Shown piece by piece: positions 10,508 to 22,892 of a stretch of 64,000 nt of DNA. The DNA is from Candidatus Vesicomyosocius okutanii (lineage in GTDB: Bacteria; Pseudomonadota; Gammaproteobacteria; PS1; Pseudothioglobaceae), in NCBI RefSeq assembly GCF_000010405.1, contig NC_009465.1, forward strand, positions 744,001 through 808,000, read 5' to 3'. Every line of letters starts with the position of its first letter. The stretch's first letter is position 1. The notes under the pieces were generated by a model, which saw only the letters and a list, made by a program, of their open reading frames with translations, was not told the origin of the DNA and searched no databases. The position numbers and the translations under genes are program-made.

Positions 10508-10536
10508 ATTATACTCTAAGCTTACATCTCTAAAGT
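10508..10536 (-). promoter_or_regulatory. Sigma-70 promoter of rnpB
   Basis: On the minus strand a perfect TATAAT (10508-10513) sits seven bases before the inferred rnpB 5' end at 10501. The -35 position (about 10531-10536) reads ACTTTA, a weak match. Confidence 0.6.
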
Positions 10537-10587
10537 TCTTAAATTACCTTAAAAAAAATAATTTCACTAAAATATTTGCCAATTTAC

Positions 10588-12078
10588 TTAATGGATTATC
10601 TTAATATCTTTGAATATACTATGAATATTATTACCTTGAGTATCGACTGCAACTGTAACCGGCATGTCTTTAACTTCAAATTCATAAATTGCCTCCATAC
10701 CCATTTCTTTAAACGCAATTTTTTTAGCTTTTTTAATAGACTTAGAAATTAAATAAGCTGCACCACCTACTGCAATAAGATACGTAACCTTATGTTTCTT
10801 AATAATTTGTACACTATCCTCACCACGTTCTGCCTTGCCAATCATACCCAAAATATTAGTATTATCCAATATCATATCGGTAAATTTATCCATACGTGTA
10901 GCAGTGGTAGGACCTGATGGACCAATTACTTCATCACCAACAGCATCCACTGGACCGACATAATAAATAAACTTATTATCAAAATTTACACCATCTGGCA
11001 AGCCTTCGCCATTATCAATCATTTCTTTAAGATACTTATGCGCTACATCTCTCCCAGTAATGATTGAACCTGATAACAATAAGGTATCTCCAATATGCCA
11101 TAGAGCCATTTTTTCACGAGTTAAATTACTTAGATCAATTTTTTTATATTGAGTATAGTCCATCTCTAATTGAGGATAACTATCCATATCTACCTGAGGA
11201 AGTTGCGCCACACCTGAACCATCAAGTGAAAAATGCAAATGACGTGTTGCCGCACAATTAGGAATCATCGCCACCGCTTGAGAAGCAGCATGAGTTGGAT
11301 AGTCTTTAATTTTAACATCTAGCACTGTTGTTAAACCACCCAAACCTTGTGCACCAATGCCTAAATCATTAATCTTATCAAATAATTCAAGACGTAATTT
11401 TTCAAGATTACTTGGATTAGATTTCTGGGCAATATCTTTGATGTCAATTGGTTCCATCAAACTCTGTTTCGCCATTAACATTGATTTTTCAGCTGTACCA
11501 CCAACACCAATACCAATAATACCTGGCGGGCACCAACCAGCGCCCATAGTTGGTATAGCTTCTAAAACCCAATCAATAATATCAACATCTGGTTCAAGCA
11601 TACTAAACTTAGCCTTATTTTCAGAACCGCCACCTTTAGCCGCAACAATAAAATTAAGCTGTTCGCCTTTAACAACTTTCATGTGAATAACTGCTGGAGT
11701 ATTATCTTTAGTGTTAACTCTAGTAAATAATGGATCTTTTACAATAGAAGCTCTAAGAGGATTATTTACATAAGTAAATGCCTGTCTAACTCCTTCATTA
11801 ATCATATCTTCTAATGATAAATTAGCTATCCAAGTAACCTCCATACCAACCTCAACAAACACATTAACAACACCAGTATCTTGACATATTGGACGCTTAC
11901 CAAAGACTGCCATTTTTGAATTAATAAGAATTTGTGTAATGGCATTTTTTGCGGCTTTGTGAGTTTCTTTTTCATAAGCACTTGTCATCGCTTGAATAAA
12001 ATCAGGACTATGATAATAAGAGATATATTGCAAAGCATTAAAAATACTTTCTATGACATGTTTTTGTTGAATTTTCAT
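10588..12078 (-). CDS. fumA: Fumarate hydratase, class I (iron-sulfur)
   Basis: Class I fumarase interconverts fumarate and malate with a [4Fe-4S] cluster. At 496 residues the alpha and beta domains are fused, as in FumA/FumB. Cluster cysteines are visible in ICQDTG (around residue 64), GWCPPGIIG and IPNCAATRH. The beta domain has GDTLLLSGSIITGRDVAH and GPSGPTTATRMD. No class II FumC is seen here. Class I enzymes are oxygen-sensitive, which suits a microaerobic symbiont. The gene is divergent from mreB across 79 bases and lies upstream of rnpB on the same strand. Confidence 0.94.
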   Translation of the reverse strand: MKIQQKHVIESIFNALQYISYYHSPDFIQAMTSAYEKETHKAAKNAITQILINSKMAVFGKRPICQDTGVVNVFVEVGMEVTWIANLSLEDMINEGVRQAFTYVNNPLRASIVKDPLFTRVNTKDNTPAVIHMKVVKGEQLNFIVAAKGGGSENKAKFSMLEPDVDIIDWVLEAIPTMGAGWCPPGIIGIGVGGTAEKSMLMAKQSLMEPIDIKDIAQKSNPSNLEKLRLELFDKINDLGIGAQGLGGLTTVLDVKIKDYPTHAASQAVAMIPNCAATRHLHFSLDGSGVAQLPQVDMDSYPQLEMDYTQYKKIDLSNLTREKMALWHIGDTLLLSGSIITGRDVAHKYLKEMIDNGEGLPDGVNFDNKFIYYVGPVDAVGDEVIGPSGPTTATRMDKFTDMILDNTNILGMIGKAERGEDSVQIIKKHKVTYLIAVGGAAYLISKSIKKAKKIAFKEMGMEAIYEFEVKDMPVTVAVDTQGNNIHSIFKDIKIIH

Positions 12079-12157
12079 ATTTATAAGGTGTTAATTATTA
12101 CTGATTATTTATAGTATTATATCTCTTTATTTTACAAAAATTTAATTGGGAATTTTT

Positions 12158-13237
12158 ATGTTTAATTTTTTAAAAGGGCAAAGTCTTGATTTTTTAAAAG
12201 GGCAAAGTCTTGATTTTTTAAAAGGGCAAAGTCTTTCTATCGACTTAGGTACAGCTAATACATTAATTTGTATGGATGGTGCTGTGGTACTAAATGAGCC
12301 GTCAGTGGTTGCTATTCATAATGATAGAAGATCGCTAGAATCAACTGTTATTGCTGTAGGTCAAGATGCTAAAAATATGCTAGGCAGAACACCAGGTTCT
12401 ATTGAAGCTATCAGACCTATGAAAGATGGTGTCATTGCTGATTTTAAAATTACTGAAAAAATGTTGCAGCATTTTATTCGTAAGGTTTTACGCTCTGGCT
12501 TTTTTTCACCAAGTCCTAAAGTACTTATTTGTGTACCTTGCGGTGCAACTCAAGTTGAGCGTCGCGCTATTAAAGAAAGTGCTGTTGGCGCAGGTGCACG
12601 TGATGTTTATTTAATTGAAGAACCAATGGCAGCAGCGCTTGGTGCAGGTATGGCAATTGAAGAAGCTTCAGGAGCTATGGTTATTGATATTGGCGGGGGC
12701 ACAACTGAGATTGCAATTATGTCACTTAATGGTATTGTATATTCTGACTCATTACGCATAGGTGGAGATGTGTTTGATGATACAATTGTCAAATTTATAC
12801 GTCGTGAACACGGCATTATTATCGGATACTCAACTGCTGAAAAGATTAAAGAAGAGGTGGGATCAGCATTCAAATCAAGCGCTGTTAAAGAAATGCAATT
12901 TAGAGGACGTGATGTTGCTAAGGGAATTCCAGTAAGCTTCAATATAACTAATACTGAAATTTTACAAACATTGAAAGAACCACTTAAAATAATTATCGGT
13001 TCTATTAAGACTGCATTAGAAAAAACCCCGCCAGAGTTAAGTTCTGACATTGCCGAAAATGGCTTAGTTCTCACAGGTGGTGGTGCACTCTTAGATGGTC
13101 TTAATAAGCTTATTAGTCAAGAAACTAATCTTCCAGTACGTATTGCTGACGATCCACTTACTTGTGTTGCTCGCGGGGGTGGAGTTGCACTTAATATGAT
13201 CTCTAAACATAATATAGGGTTTTTAGCTGCTGAATAG
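12158..13237 (+). CDS. mreB: Rod-shape actin homologue MreB, with repeated N terminus
   Basis: MreB is the bacterial actin that positions cell-wall synthesis. The actin fold motifs are present: [11 protein letters not shown] (phosphate 1), [11 protein letters not shown] (phosphate 2) and [10 protein letters not shown] (adenosine). I start at the ATG at 12158, preceded by TTGGGA, rather than the in-frame TTG at 12146. Relatives reach SIDLGTAN after about a dozen residues; here the segment is longer because an 8-residue unit, FLKGQSLD, occurs almost three times in tandem (listed as a repeat). That end is the amphipathic membrane-binding helix in E. coli MreB. First gene of mreBCD-mrdA. Confidence 0.96.
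   Translation: MFNFLKGQSLDFLKGQSLDFLKGQSLSIDLGTANTLICMDGAVVLNEPSVVAIHNDRRSLESTVIAVGQDAKNMLGRTPGSIEAIRPMKDGVIADFKITEKMLQHFIRKVLRSGFFSPSPKVLICVPCGATQVERRAIKESAVGAGARDVYLIEEPMAAALGAGMAIEEASGAMVIDIGGGTTEIAIMSLNGIVYSDSLRIGGDVFDDTIVKFIRREHGIIIGYSTAEKIKEEVGSAFKSSAVKEMQFRGRDVAKGIPVSFNITNTEILQTLKEPLKIIIGSIKTALEKTPPELSSDIAENGLVLTGGGALLDGLNKLISQETNLPVRIADDPLTCVARGGGVALNMISKHNIGFLAAE
12167..12235 (+). repeat. 24-base tandem repeat within mreB start (2.9 copies)
   Basis: Units lie at 12167-12190, 12191-12214 and 12215-12235 (third copy ends three bases short). Each encodes FLKGQSLD, and the copies are identical at the nucleotide level, which points to recent or homogenised duplication. Because the unit is a multiple of three the frame is kept. 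Confidence 0.95.
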
Positions 13238-13273
13238 TTAAATATTGATTAACTATTTATAGGGCTTACCAAT

Positions 13274-14068
13274 ATGAAGTTTCTTGAACTTTTTATCCCT
13301 GTCATTATCTCTATATTGCTTATACTATCTGATTATAAATTTTCATATCTTAACCATCTAAGACAATCAATTGAAACCTTAATATCGCCCATCTATATGG
13401 TAGTAAACTTACCTTCACAGATCTATATTTGGATTGACAAGCAAGGTACTAGCAAAGATCAATTAACCATAAATAATGATAATTTACATCGTGAACTATT
13501 AAAACTTAAAGCTAAATTACAAACCTATAATGCCTTAGCACTTGAAAATAAAAAACTCCAAGCACTATTAGGTTCAAGTTATACCGTAAAACAACAAAAC
13601 TTTACTTTAGCACGAATAAGTGAACTTAGCCAATCTAGAATTAAAAAACAAATTATTATTAATAAAGGTAGTAGTAGTGGCATTAAAATTGGACAAATAG
13701 CCTTAAGTTCTAAAGGTATTATTGGACAAATATCGAGAACAACACCACTATATTCAACTATATTAATGGCTAGCGATCCTACACAACACGTTCCTGTTAA
13801 AAATGAACGTAGTGGTGTTCGAGGTATTAGCAAAGGTATAGCTAATAATAATCATCTATTAAGCGTTGAATTTATCGAGCCTAATTTAGACGTTAAAGTA
13901 GGTGATGTATTTCTAAGTAGTGCTATCGGATCAAAATTTCCAGATGGATACCCAGTAGGAACAGTAATTAGCGTAGAAAAAAACCAAAACGAACCATTCT
14001 TACATATCCAATTAAAACCTGCTCAAATACCAGAACAACTAGAATTTGTTATTATTACAACCGACTAA
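13274..14068 (+). CDS. mreC: Rod-shape determining protein MreC
   Basis: MreC is a bitopic inner-membrane protein whose periplasmic part links MreB to the elongasome enzymes. One N-terminal membrane helix (about residues 6-22) is followed by a coiled coil (about 60-95, LHRELLKLKAKLQTYNALALENKKLQALL). Two beta-barrel domains follow, with the family's GIIGQI, DPTQHVPV and LEFVEPN-like stretches. 264 residues is a little short but complete. It is 36 bases after mreB and three bases before mreD. Confidence 0.94.
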   Translation: MKFLELFIPVIISILLILSDYKFSYLNHLRQSIETLISPIYMVVNLPSQIYIWIDKQGTSKDQLTINNDNLHRELLKLKAKLQTYNALALENKKLQALLGSSYTVKQQNFTLARISELSQSRIKKQIIINKGSSSGIKIGQIALSSKGIIGQISRTTPLYSTILMASDPTQHVPVKNERSGVRGISKGIANNNHLLSVEFIEPNLDVKVGDVFLSSAIGSKFPDGYPVGTVISVEKNQNEPFLHIQLKPAQIPEQLEFVIITTD

Positions 14069-14070
14069 CC

Positions 14071-14541
14071 ATGAATGTACAACGTCGTCCCTATATATTT
14101 CTAATGAAGATTACTTTTTTTGCATTAATTTTAAGTGTAATACCTCTAAATAAGCTGTTATTAGGCGCATCTGCATTTTGGTTATTACTTCTTTATATCT
14201 ACTGGATAGTATACTTTTCAACCAAATTAAAATTTTTTATTGCGCTTATTCTTGGCACACTTGTTGATATTCTACATGGTGACATTTTGGGACAAAACGC
14301 CTTAGCGCTTATTTTTAGTAGCCTATTTATTAGCAATATAAAGCAATCATTTTTTTTATCTAACCTAAGCACTCAACAAGTTTATATATTTATATCTAGC
14401 AGTATTTATTTGGTATTTTTCTTACTAATCTTTGTATTAACACAAGGTTTTATCATTAACTATTACTTATTTTTAGCTCCATTTACTAGTGCATTCATTT
14501 GGCCAGTCGTTCAGTTCTTATTATCAAAATGCAAAGCATAA
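14071..14541 (+). CDS. mreD: Rod-shape determining membrane protein MreD
   Basis: MreD is a small polytopic membrane protein of the elongasome. The 156 residues form five to six hydrophobic segments and include the recognisable LGTLVDILHGDILGQNALAL region, typical of MreD. It starts two bases after the mreC stop and overlaps the following mrdA by 13 bases. Function is assigned from family resemblance plus its fixed position in the mre operon. Confidence 0.9.
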   Translation: MNVQRRPYIFLMKITFFALILSVIPLNKLLLGASAFWLLLLYIYWIVYFSTKLKFFIALILGTLVDILHGDILGQNALALIFSSLFISNIKQSFFLSNLSTQQVYIFISSSIYLVFFLLIFVLTQGFIINYYLFLAPFTSAFIWPVVQFLLSKCKA

Positions 14542-16379
14542 ATAATGTTCAATTTGAAAACAAAACACTCTTTTCTAGACTTAGACTAGCACTTATTTTT
14601 ATTTTTTTACTCACCACTTTGTTAATAATTAGAATTTACAATTTACAAATAGTCAACCATCAATATTACTTAAAAAAATCTTTAGACAACCAAATACGTA
14701 CTATGCCGATAACACCTAGTAGAGGAAAAATATTTGATCGTAATGGTAATGTTTTAGCTACTAATAAACTAGCATTTCGGCTAACCTTAACACAAGAAAA
14801 AACTAAAAACATTACGAAAACACTACAACAACTAAAACAGTCTGGATTTATCAATGATAAGGATATTAAAAGCTTTAATCAGAATATAAAACATTATCAA
14901 AAATTTCATAGTATTCCAATTAGATATAATCTTAATGAGATTCAGGTTGCAAAATTCTTAATTAGCAATATTTTTATTGGTGTAAATATAGAGCCTTATT
15001 TCCATCGAATCTATCCCAACCAGAATTCTAGCGTTCATGTTATTGGTTATGTTTCTAGAATGTCTAAAAAAGATCAACTAATTTACGATAAGAAAAACTA
15101 TTTAGGGACTTTATTTGTAGGTAAAACTGGCATTGAGAAACAATACGAAATACTATTACATGGTACTAACGGCTTACAACAAATCGAACGAAATGTAAAT
15201 GGTAGAGTTATTCACACCAAAATCATTAAGCCTGCTATTACTGGTAAGAATTTATATCTAAGCATAGACTTAGATATGCAAAAAAAAGCAGAAACACTCC
15301 TTAAAGGAAAACGTGGTTCAATTGTGGTGATAGATGTCAAAAATGGAGAAATATTAACACTCGTTAGTACGCCTATTTATAATCCAAACTGGTTTGTAAA
15401 TGGCATATCACATACCAACTACAACCAATTACAAACATCAAAAAATATCCCTCAACTTAACCGTGCAATTCAAGGGTTATATCCTCCAGGATCTACAATT
15501 AAACCTATGGTGGCTTTAGCAGGTTTAGAAGAGGGGGTTATTACTAATATAAGCAGCACTTTCTGCCCAGGTTATTACAAATTACCAAATGTTAAACGCA
15601 AATTTAACGATTGGAAAAAAACAGGACATGGGCATGTCAATGTCAAAGACTCAATCACACAATCATGTGATGTATTTTTCTATGACTTAGCAAATAAATT
15701 GGGTATTGACAAATTGCATAATAATTTAGACTTGTTTAATTTTGGCCGAAAGACAAATATTGATATTCCTGGAGAAAATCCCGGAATATTACCCTCTAAA
15801 GTTTGGAAAAAAATTAATAAACATAAACCTTGGTATCGTGGAGAGACCTTGATTACAGGTATTGGTCAGGGATTTATAGCTGTTACTCCTTTACAGCTTG
15901 CAGTTGCCACTACAGCAATTGCCAACAAAGGGATTCTATTTCAACCAACCTTGCTTAAAAATACGCAAGCATCTGATGATATAATCATTGAGTCTAAAAA
16001 AGATAGTCATATACAAATTCCAATTAAAAATATTCAAAATTGGGAAGATGTAATTGACGGAATGAAACAAGCTATTTATGCACCTAAAGGTACTGCTAGA
16101 AAGCTCAATAAAGGTTTAACCTACACATTAGCTGGAAAAACTGGAACCGCACAAGTGTTTAGTCTTGATAATACTATAAAACAATATATTGAAGCAAAAC
16201 TTGATGAAAGATTAAGAGATCATGCATTATTTACTGGCTTTGCCCCTACTGAAAATCCAGAAATAGCTATCGCTATTATTGTTGAAAATGCAGGTAATGG
16301 CAGCTCAAAAGCAGCACCAATTGCACGTCAAGTACTTGATGTATATTTTAATAAACAATTAAATAATACTTTGCCTTAA
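14529..16379 (+). CDS. mrdA: Penicillin-binding protein 2 (elongasome transpeptidase)
   Basis: PBP2 cross-links peptidoglycan during side-wall elongation. It has a short cytoplasmic end, one membrane helix (about residues 15-37), a non-penicillin-binding dimer domain with the RGKIFDRNG motif, and a transpeptidase domain. The SxxK motif is in PPGSTIKPMVA, the second motif is SCD in TQSCDVFF, and KTGTAQ is the third. I take the ATG at 14529 (product MQSINNV) over an upstream TTG; it overlaps mreD by 13 bases. 616 residues is normal. rodA, its usual partner, does not follow. Confidence 0.96.
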   Translation: MQSINNVQFENKTLFSRLRLALIFIFLLTTLLIIRIYNLQIVNHQYYLKKSLDNQIRTMPITPSRGKIFDRNGNVLATNKLAFRLTLTQEKTKNITKTLQQLKQSGFINDKDIKSFNQNIKHYQKFHSIPIRYNLNEIQVAKFLISNIFIGVNIEPYFHRIYPNQNSSVHVIGYVSRMSKKDQLIYDKKNYLGTLFVGKTGIEKQYEILLHGTNGLQQIERNVNGRVIHTKIIKPAITGKNLYLSIDLDMQKKAETLLKGKRGSIVVIDVKNGEILTLVSTPIYNPNWFVNGISHTNYNQLQTSKNIPQLNRAIQGLYPPGSTIKPMVALAGLEEGVITNISSTFCPGYYKLPNVKRKFNDWKKTGHGHVNVKDSITQSCDVFFYDLANKLGIDKLHNNLDLFNFGRKTNIDIPGENPGILPSKVWKKINKHKPWYRGETLITGIGQGFIAVTPLQLAVATTAIANKGILFQPTLLKNTQASDDIIIESKKDSHIQIPIKNIQNWEDVIDGMKQAIYAPKGTARKLNKGLTYTLAGKTGTAQVFSLDNTIKQYIEAKLDERLRDHALFTGFAPTENPEIAIAIIVENAGNGSSKAAPIARQVLDVYFNKQLNNTLP

Positions 16380-16685
16380 TAAATTCCAGTCAAATGGAAA
16401 TATTAAAATCGATAAACACGCTTTAAATTGATCTAATTATGGCTAATTAATTCATTATACAAAATAATTATTTTAGCCTTAGATCAGTCCCCTTCTAAAT
16501 TTAATATTGCTTACTCTATCTCTAAACTATGGATTGTAACTAAACCTCTAGTCGCCAATACTTAGCAAGTATTTGTATTTTCTTTCTATAAGAAAACTTC
16601 AAACCTACTGAAAACTATTATTCGATAAACATCAAAGTATAGTCTTCAAAATCAACATGATCACTAAAAAATAATAAATTATTAC
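16380..16685. other. Gene-free region between convergent mrdA and tgt
   Basis: 306 bases without a coding signal. Apart from a small TTCCA/TGGAA hairpin directly after the mrdA stop, the main structure is the hairpin at 16429-16486. Confidence 0.6.
16429..16486. terminator. Two-tier hairpin between convergent genes
   Basis: The outer stem is TGATCTAA (16429-16436) with TTAGATCA (16479-16486). The inner stem is GGCTAA (16441-16446) with TTAGCC (16473-16478). It is placed where a bidirectional terminator for mrdA and tgt would be expected, but lacks a clear T-run. Confidence 0.4.
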
Positions 16686-19581
<2,896 letters not shown>

Positions 19582-20041
19582 AGTGTATAAGATTATTATT
19601 GGGTAAAGGTACGCCTTTTTTACAAGTAATTTTTATCATCTCATTGGTTCTAAACTAATCTGGATTCTGTAATAATTCTTATTACTAAGATACATAACTA
19701 ACTAGGTACGTATAATTACAACCCAATACTCTATTCAATCACATGTAATGTTGTTAGGGTTTTTACCTAATAAATAAGGGTTTATAAATTTCAATTACTC
19801 TAACTCCTTAGGTGACATTAATGTAAGTTAAAATTAAACTTACATTTCCTATAAAAACTGCTTTAATATCACTGTTAGTCTAATAATTACCTCAAAATAT
19901 AACCAAACCTTTATAAAATTATTTATCAATCTGTACGAACTACTTATATAGGACTTATTTTTCTGTTCATCTATGTTCTTTTTCCTAGGTAAAATATTAT
20001 TAATTGTTTATGCAAAATATTTTCACAATTATATCTGAAAT
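19582..20041. other. Gene-free region between divergent exporter and ribD
   Basis: 460 AT-rich bases with no reading frame. It must contain the promoters for both divergent genes, but no single candidate stands out from the AT background. No FMN-riboswitch-like element precedes ribD. Two hairpins are visible: a small AAAGG/CCTTT with T-run near 19605-19620, and a 10-bp stem at 19820-19846. Confidence 0.55.
19820..19846. repeat. 10-bp perfect inverted repeat upstream of ribD
   Basis: AATGTAAGTT (19820-19829), a 7-base loop, then its exact complement AACTTACATT (19837-19846). It lies about 195 bases before the ribD start. It could be an operator or a leader hairpin; function unknown. Confidence 0.55.
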
Positions 20042-21091
20042 ATGCTAACAACTTTTTCAAAAAATGAAACCCAAAACATGACAATTGCAATTAAACTTGC
20101 CTTACAAGGAAGGTACGGTGTAAAGTCTAACCCTATGGTAGGTTGTGTGATTGTTAAACATTCCAAGATTATTGCCAAAGGATATCACGAAAGTTTTGGC
20201 CAAGCACACGGAGAAATTAATGCCTTACAACAAATTAACTATAAAGCTCATGGCGCTACACTCTACGTCACTCTAGAACCTTGTTCACATCAAGGAAAAA
20301 CACCGTCTTGTGCACAAGCTATTATTAATTCAGGTGTTAAAAAAGTTATTATCGCTATGCTTGATCCTAATCCACTAGTCAATGGTAAAGGGGTTGTCAT
20401 GCTTAAATATGCAGGTATCGAGGTTAAAATTGGTCTTTTAAAAAATGATGCATCAATTCTTAATCAAGGATTTATTAAGCGTATGCAAACTAACCAGCCT
20501 TTTATACGTTGTAAAGTAGCTATGAGTATTGATGGTAAAACCTCAATGAGTTCAGGTGAAAGTAAATGGATTACCTCAAAAGTTGCAAGATTAGACGTAC
20601 AAAAACTACGTGCCAATCACCAAGCAATTATAACTGGATCAGGTACAATTATTAATGACAACCCTTTAATGACAGTACGTCTTGATGGTGTTAATTCAAA
20701 ACCACTACGTGTTGTAATTGATAGTAAGAATCAAATAACAGATACCTCGCTTAATATATTTAACACTGATGCACCAACACTAATCCTAAACCCGGATAAT
20801 ACCAAGGTACTTGCCTCTGGCAAACTAGATCTTAGTAATGTTTTAACCCAATTAGGCAATCAAGGTATTAATAATGTTTTACTTGAAGCAGGTCCTAAAC
20901 TGATTGGTGCCATGATTAAAATTAATTTAATTGATGAGTTTATTATTTATATGGCGCCTATATTAATGGGCAGTGATGCTAATTCAATACTTAATCTAGT
21001 TATTAAAGATATGAGTTATAAAATAAAACTGGATATTGTTGATGTTAGGATGGTAGGTGACAACATCAAAATAACTGCTACTTTAAAATGA
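20042..21091 (+). CDS. ribD: Bifunctional riboflavin deaminase/reductase RibD
   Basis: RibD performs the second and third steps of riboflavin synthesis, deamination then side-chain reduction of the pyrimidine intermediate. The N-terminal deaminase domain (1-145) shows zinc ligands in HGEINAL and EPCSHQGKTPSCAQA. The C-terminal reductase domain has SIDGKTSMSSGESKWITS and NNVLLEAGPKLIGA. At 349 residues it is full-length. Its last four bases overlap the coaBC start (ATGA), so the two cofactor genes are coupled. Confidence 0.96.
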   Translation: MLTTFSKNETQNMTIAIKLALQGRYGVKSNPMVGCVIVKHSKIIAKGYHESFGQAHGEINALQQINYKAHGATLYVTLEPCSHQGKTPSCAQAIINSGVKKVIIAMLDPNPLVNGKGVVMLKYAGIEVKIGLLKNDASILNQGFIKRMQTNQPFIRCKVAMSIDGKTSMSSGESKWITSKVARLDVQKLRANHQAIITGSGTIINDNPLMTVRLDGVNSKPLRVVIDSKNQITDTSLNIFNTDAPTLILNPDNTKVLASGKLDLSNVLTQLGNQGINNVLLEAGPKLIGAMIKINLIDEFIIYMAPILMGSDANSILNLVIKDMSYKIKLDIVDVRMVGDNIKITATLK

Positions 21092-22281
21092 ACAACCTAA
21101 CTAATAAACACATAATCATTGGTGTTAGTGGCTCTATTTCAGCTTATAAAGCACCTGATATTGTACGTCGGTTACAAGATTTTGATGCCAAGGTAAAAGT
21201 GATTCTTACTAAAGGAGGAGCCAAATTTATTACTAAATGGTCATTACAATCAATCTCAAAAAATAAAGTCTATCATAATTTATGGGACGAAGATGCTGAA
21301 TTTGGCATGAGACATATTGAACTTGCTAGATGGGCAGATGCTATTTTAATCGCTCCTGCTAGTGCCAATACTATTACCAATATCTCTATAGGTAAAGCTA
21401 ATGATTTATTAAGTAGTGTTGTCTTAGCAAGTGATGCATTATTGTTCATCGCACCTGCTATGAACCTAAAGATGTATCAATCTCACGCTCTTCAAAACAA
21501 CTTATCAATACTTATTAATCGGCATGCAATTATTATTAAACCAGGATCTGGTGAGCAAGTTTGTGGCGATATTGGTATGGGAAAACTTGCAGAGCCATCA
21601 AGCATTGCAAAACAAGTATTTCAGCAGTTTATTAGCACAAAACTAACTGGCAAAAAAGTTCTAATTACTTTAGGTTCTACTATTGAAGCTATTGACCCAA
21701 TTAGATTTATTTCTAACCACAGTAGTGGAAAAATGGGTATGGAATTAGTCAATACTTGTATCGAATCAGGAGCATTAGTAACCTGTATTTATGGCAACAT
21801 CACTACCACTCTAAATACAAAATCTAACAACATATCAATTGTTAACGCACAACAGATGTATGACAAAGTCATGGATAATATTACTAATCAAGATATTTTT
21901 ATTGCTTGTGCAGCTGTAAGTGATTTTTCTGCTAAAAATACAAAAAATCAGAAAATTAAAAACGATAGAAGAAACTTAACACTTGAGCTTATTCCAAACA
22001 AAGACATATTAGCAGATGTCTGCAAATTAAAAGAAAAACCTATTTGTATGGGATTTGCCGCAGAAACACAAAATATGCTAAAAAATGCTAAAAATAAGCT
22101 CAAAAATAAAGGTTGTGATGTCATTATTCTAAATGATGTTTCAAATGCTAATTTTGGCTTCAACACGGATGAAAACGAAGTAACTTTTCTAAGTAAAAAT
22201 TTAAACAAAAAAATTGCTAAAAGTAGCAAAAAAAAAGTAGCAAAAAAAATACTTGAAATATTTATTAAAGAATACTTATAA
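21088..22281 (+). CDS. coaBC: Bifunctional phosphopantothenoylcysteine synthetase/decarboxylase
   Basis: CoaBC joins cysteine to phosphopantothenate and decarboxylates the product, two steps of coenzyme A synthesis. The N-terminal flavoprotein decarboxylase has GVSGSISAYKAPDIVR, PASANTI, PAMN, and the catalytic Cys in GEQVCGDIGMG. The C-terminal synthetase domain starts near residue 190 with DPIRFISNHSSGKMG and ends in a lysine-rich tail. The first synthetase motif reads ITLGSTIEAID where ITAGPTxExID is usual, a mild divergence. 397 residues is normal. Confidence 0.95.
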   Translation: MNNLTNKHIIIGVSGSISAYKAPDIVRRLQDFDAKVKVILTKGGAKFITKWSLQSISKNKVYHNLWDEDAEFGMRHIELARWADAILIAPASANTITNISIGKANDLLSSVVLASDALLFIAPAMNLKMYQSHALQNNLSILINRHAIIIKPGSGEQVCGDIGMGKLAEPSSIAKQVFQQFISTKLTGKKVLITLGSTIEAIDPIRFISNHSSGKMGMELVNTCIESGALVTCIYGNITTTLNTKSNNISIVNAQQMYDKVMDNITNQDIFIACAAVSDFSAKNTKNQKIKNDRRNLTLELIPNKDILADVCKLKEKPICMGFAAETQNMLKNAKNKLKNKGCDVIILNDVSNANFGFNTDENEVTFLSKNLNKKIAKSSKKKVAKKILEIFIKEYL

Positions 22282-22892
22282 ATAGTAAAAAAGAATACTG
22301 TTACATCAACACCCAATAGACTTACTCTTAATACTGTGGATAAACGTGTTAATATCTCATTAAAAAGTACTTAAAACACTTATATATTACATCTTTTTGT
22401 GGTTTTGAATAAAAATTAATCAGTTATATTTTTTAATTAAAAATCAATAACTTATATAAACCTATATAAAACCATTGCCTGAAAAAATATCTATTAAGTT
22501 ATTTAAAAACACTTTAGAGGAAAACTTAACTAGTTTCACGTGTTAAATTAAGACTTTCTTGATATATTTAACAACAATAAATTAATAATACCTTTGATTA
22601 ATGTCAACTATTTATGTTAGTTTATCATTTAAATTTATCAGAGTATTTTTTTATTTAACAAAACCTTAAAAAATGAAACCTTATCTAATTTTTTAAATAA
22701 ATTACAATTTTGTAAACAGTTATTATATAATAAGTATAATTATGGTTATTTTTAATAACCAGATATTTATAATCTATCCTTGAATATCCCCTTAATCAAT
22801 TCACTTATCAAGTATTATTATTATAAGTAGTACAACTAATTCTTAAAAGTGATTTAACTTATAAGGAAGATATATATTCTACACTCTACTTA
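22282..22892. other. Gene-free region between convergent coaBC and dnaE
   Basis: 611 bases with no reading frame over about 40 codons and no RNA gene recognised. One tight hairpin, TGGTTATT-TTT-AATAACCA (22743-22761), lies 132 bases beyond the dnaE stop, but without a T-run. Probably the remains of deleted genes; nothing identifiable is left. Confidence 0.55.

Noticed and set aside
19603-19622. AAAGG/CCTTT hairpin with T-run on the plus strand
   Set aside because: No plus-strand gene ends there; the stem is only five pairs and is probably chance.
22710-22761. TTGTAA...TATAAT followed by a hairpin, suggesting a small RNA promoter
   Set aside because: The spacer is 19 bases and promoter-like strings are abundant in this AT-rich DNA; nothing recognisable follows.
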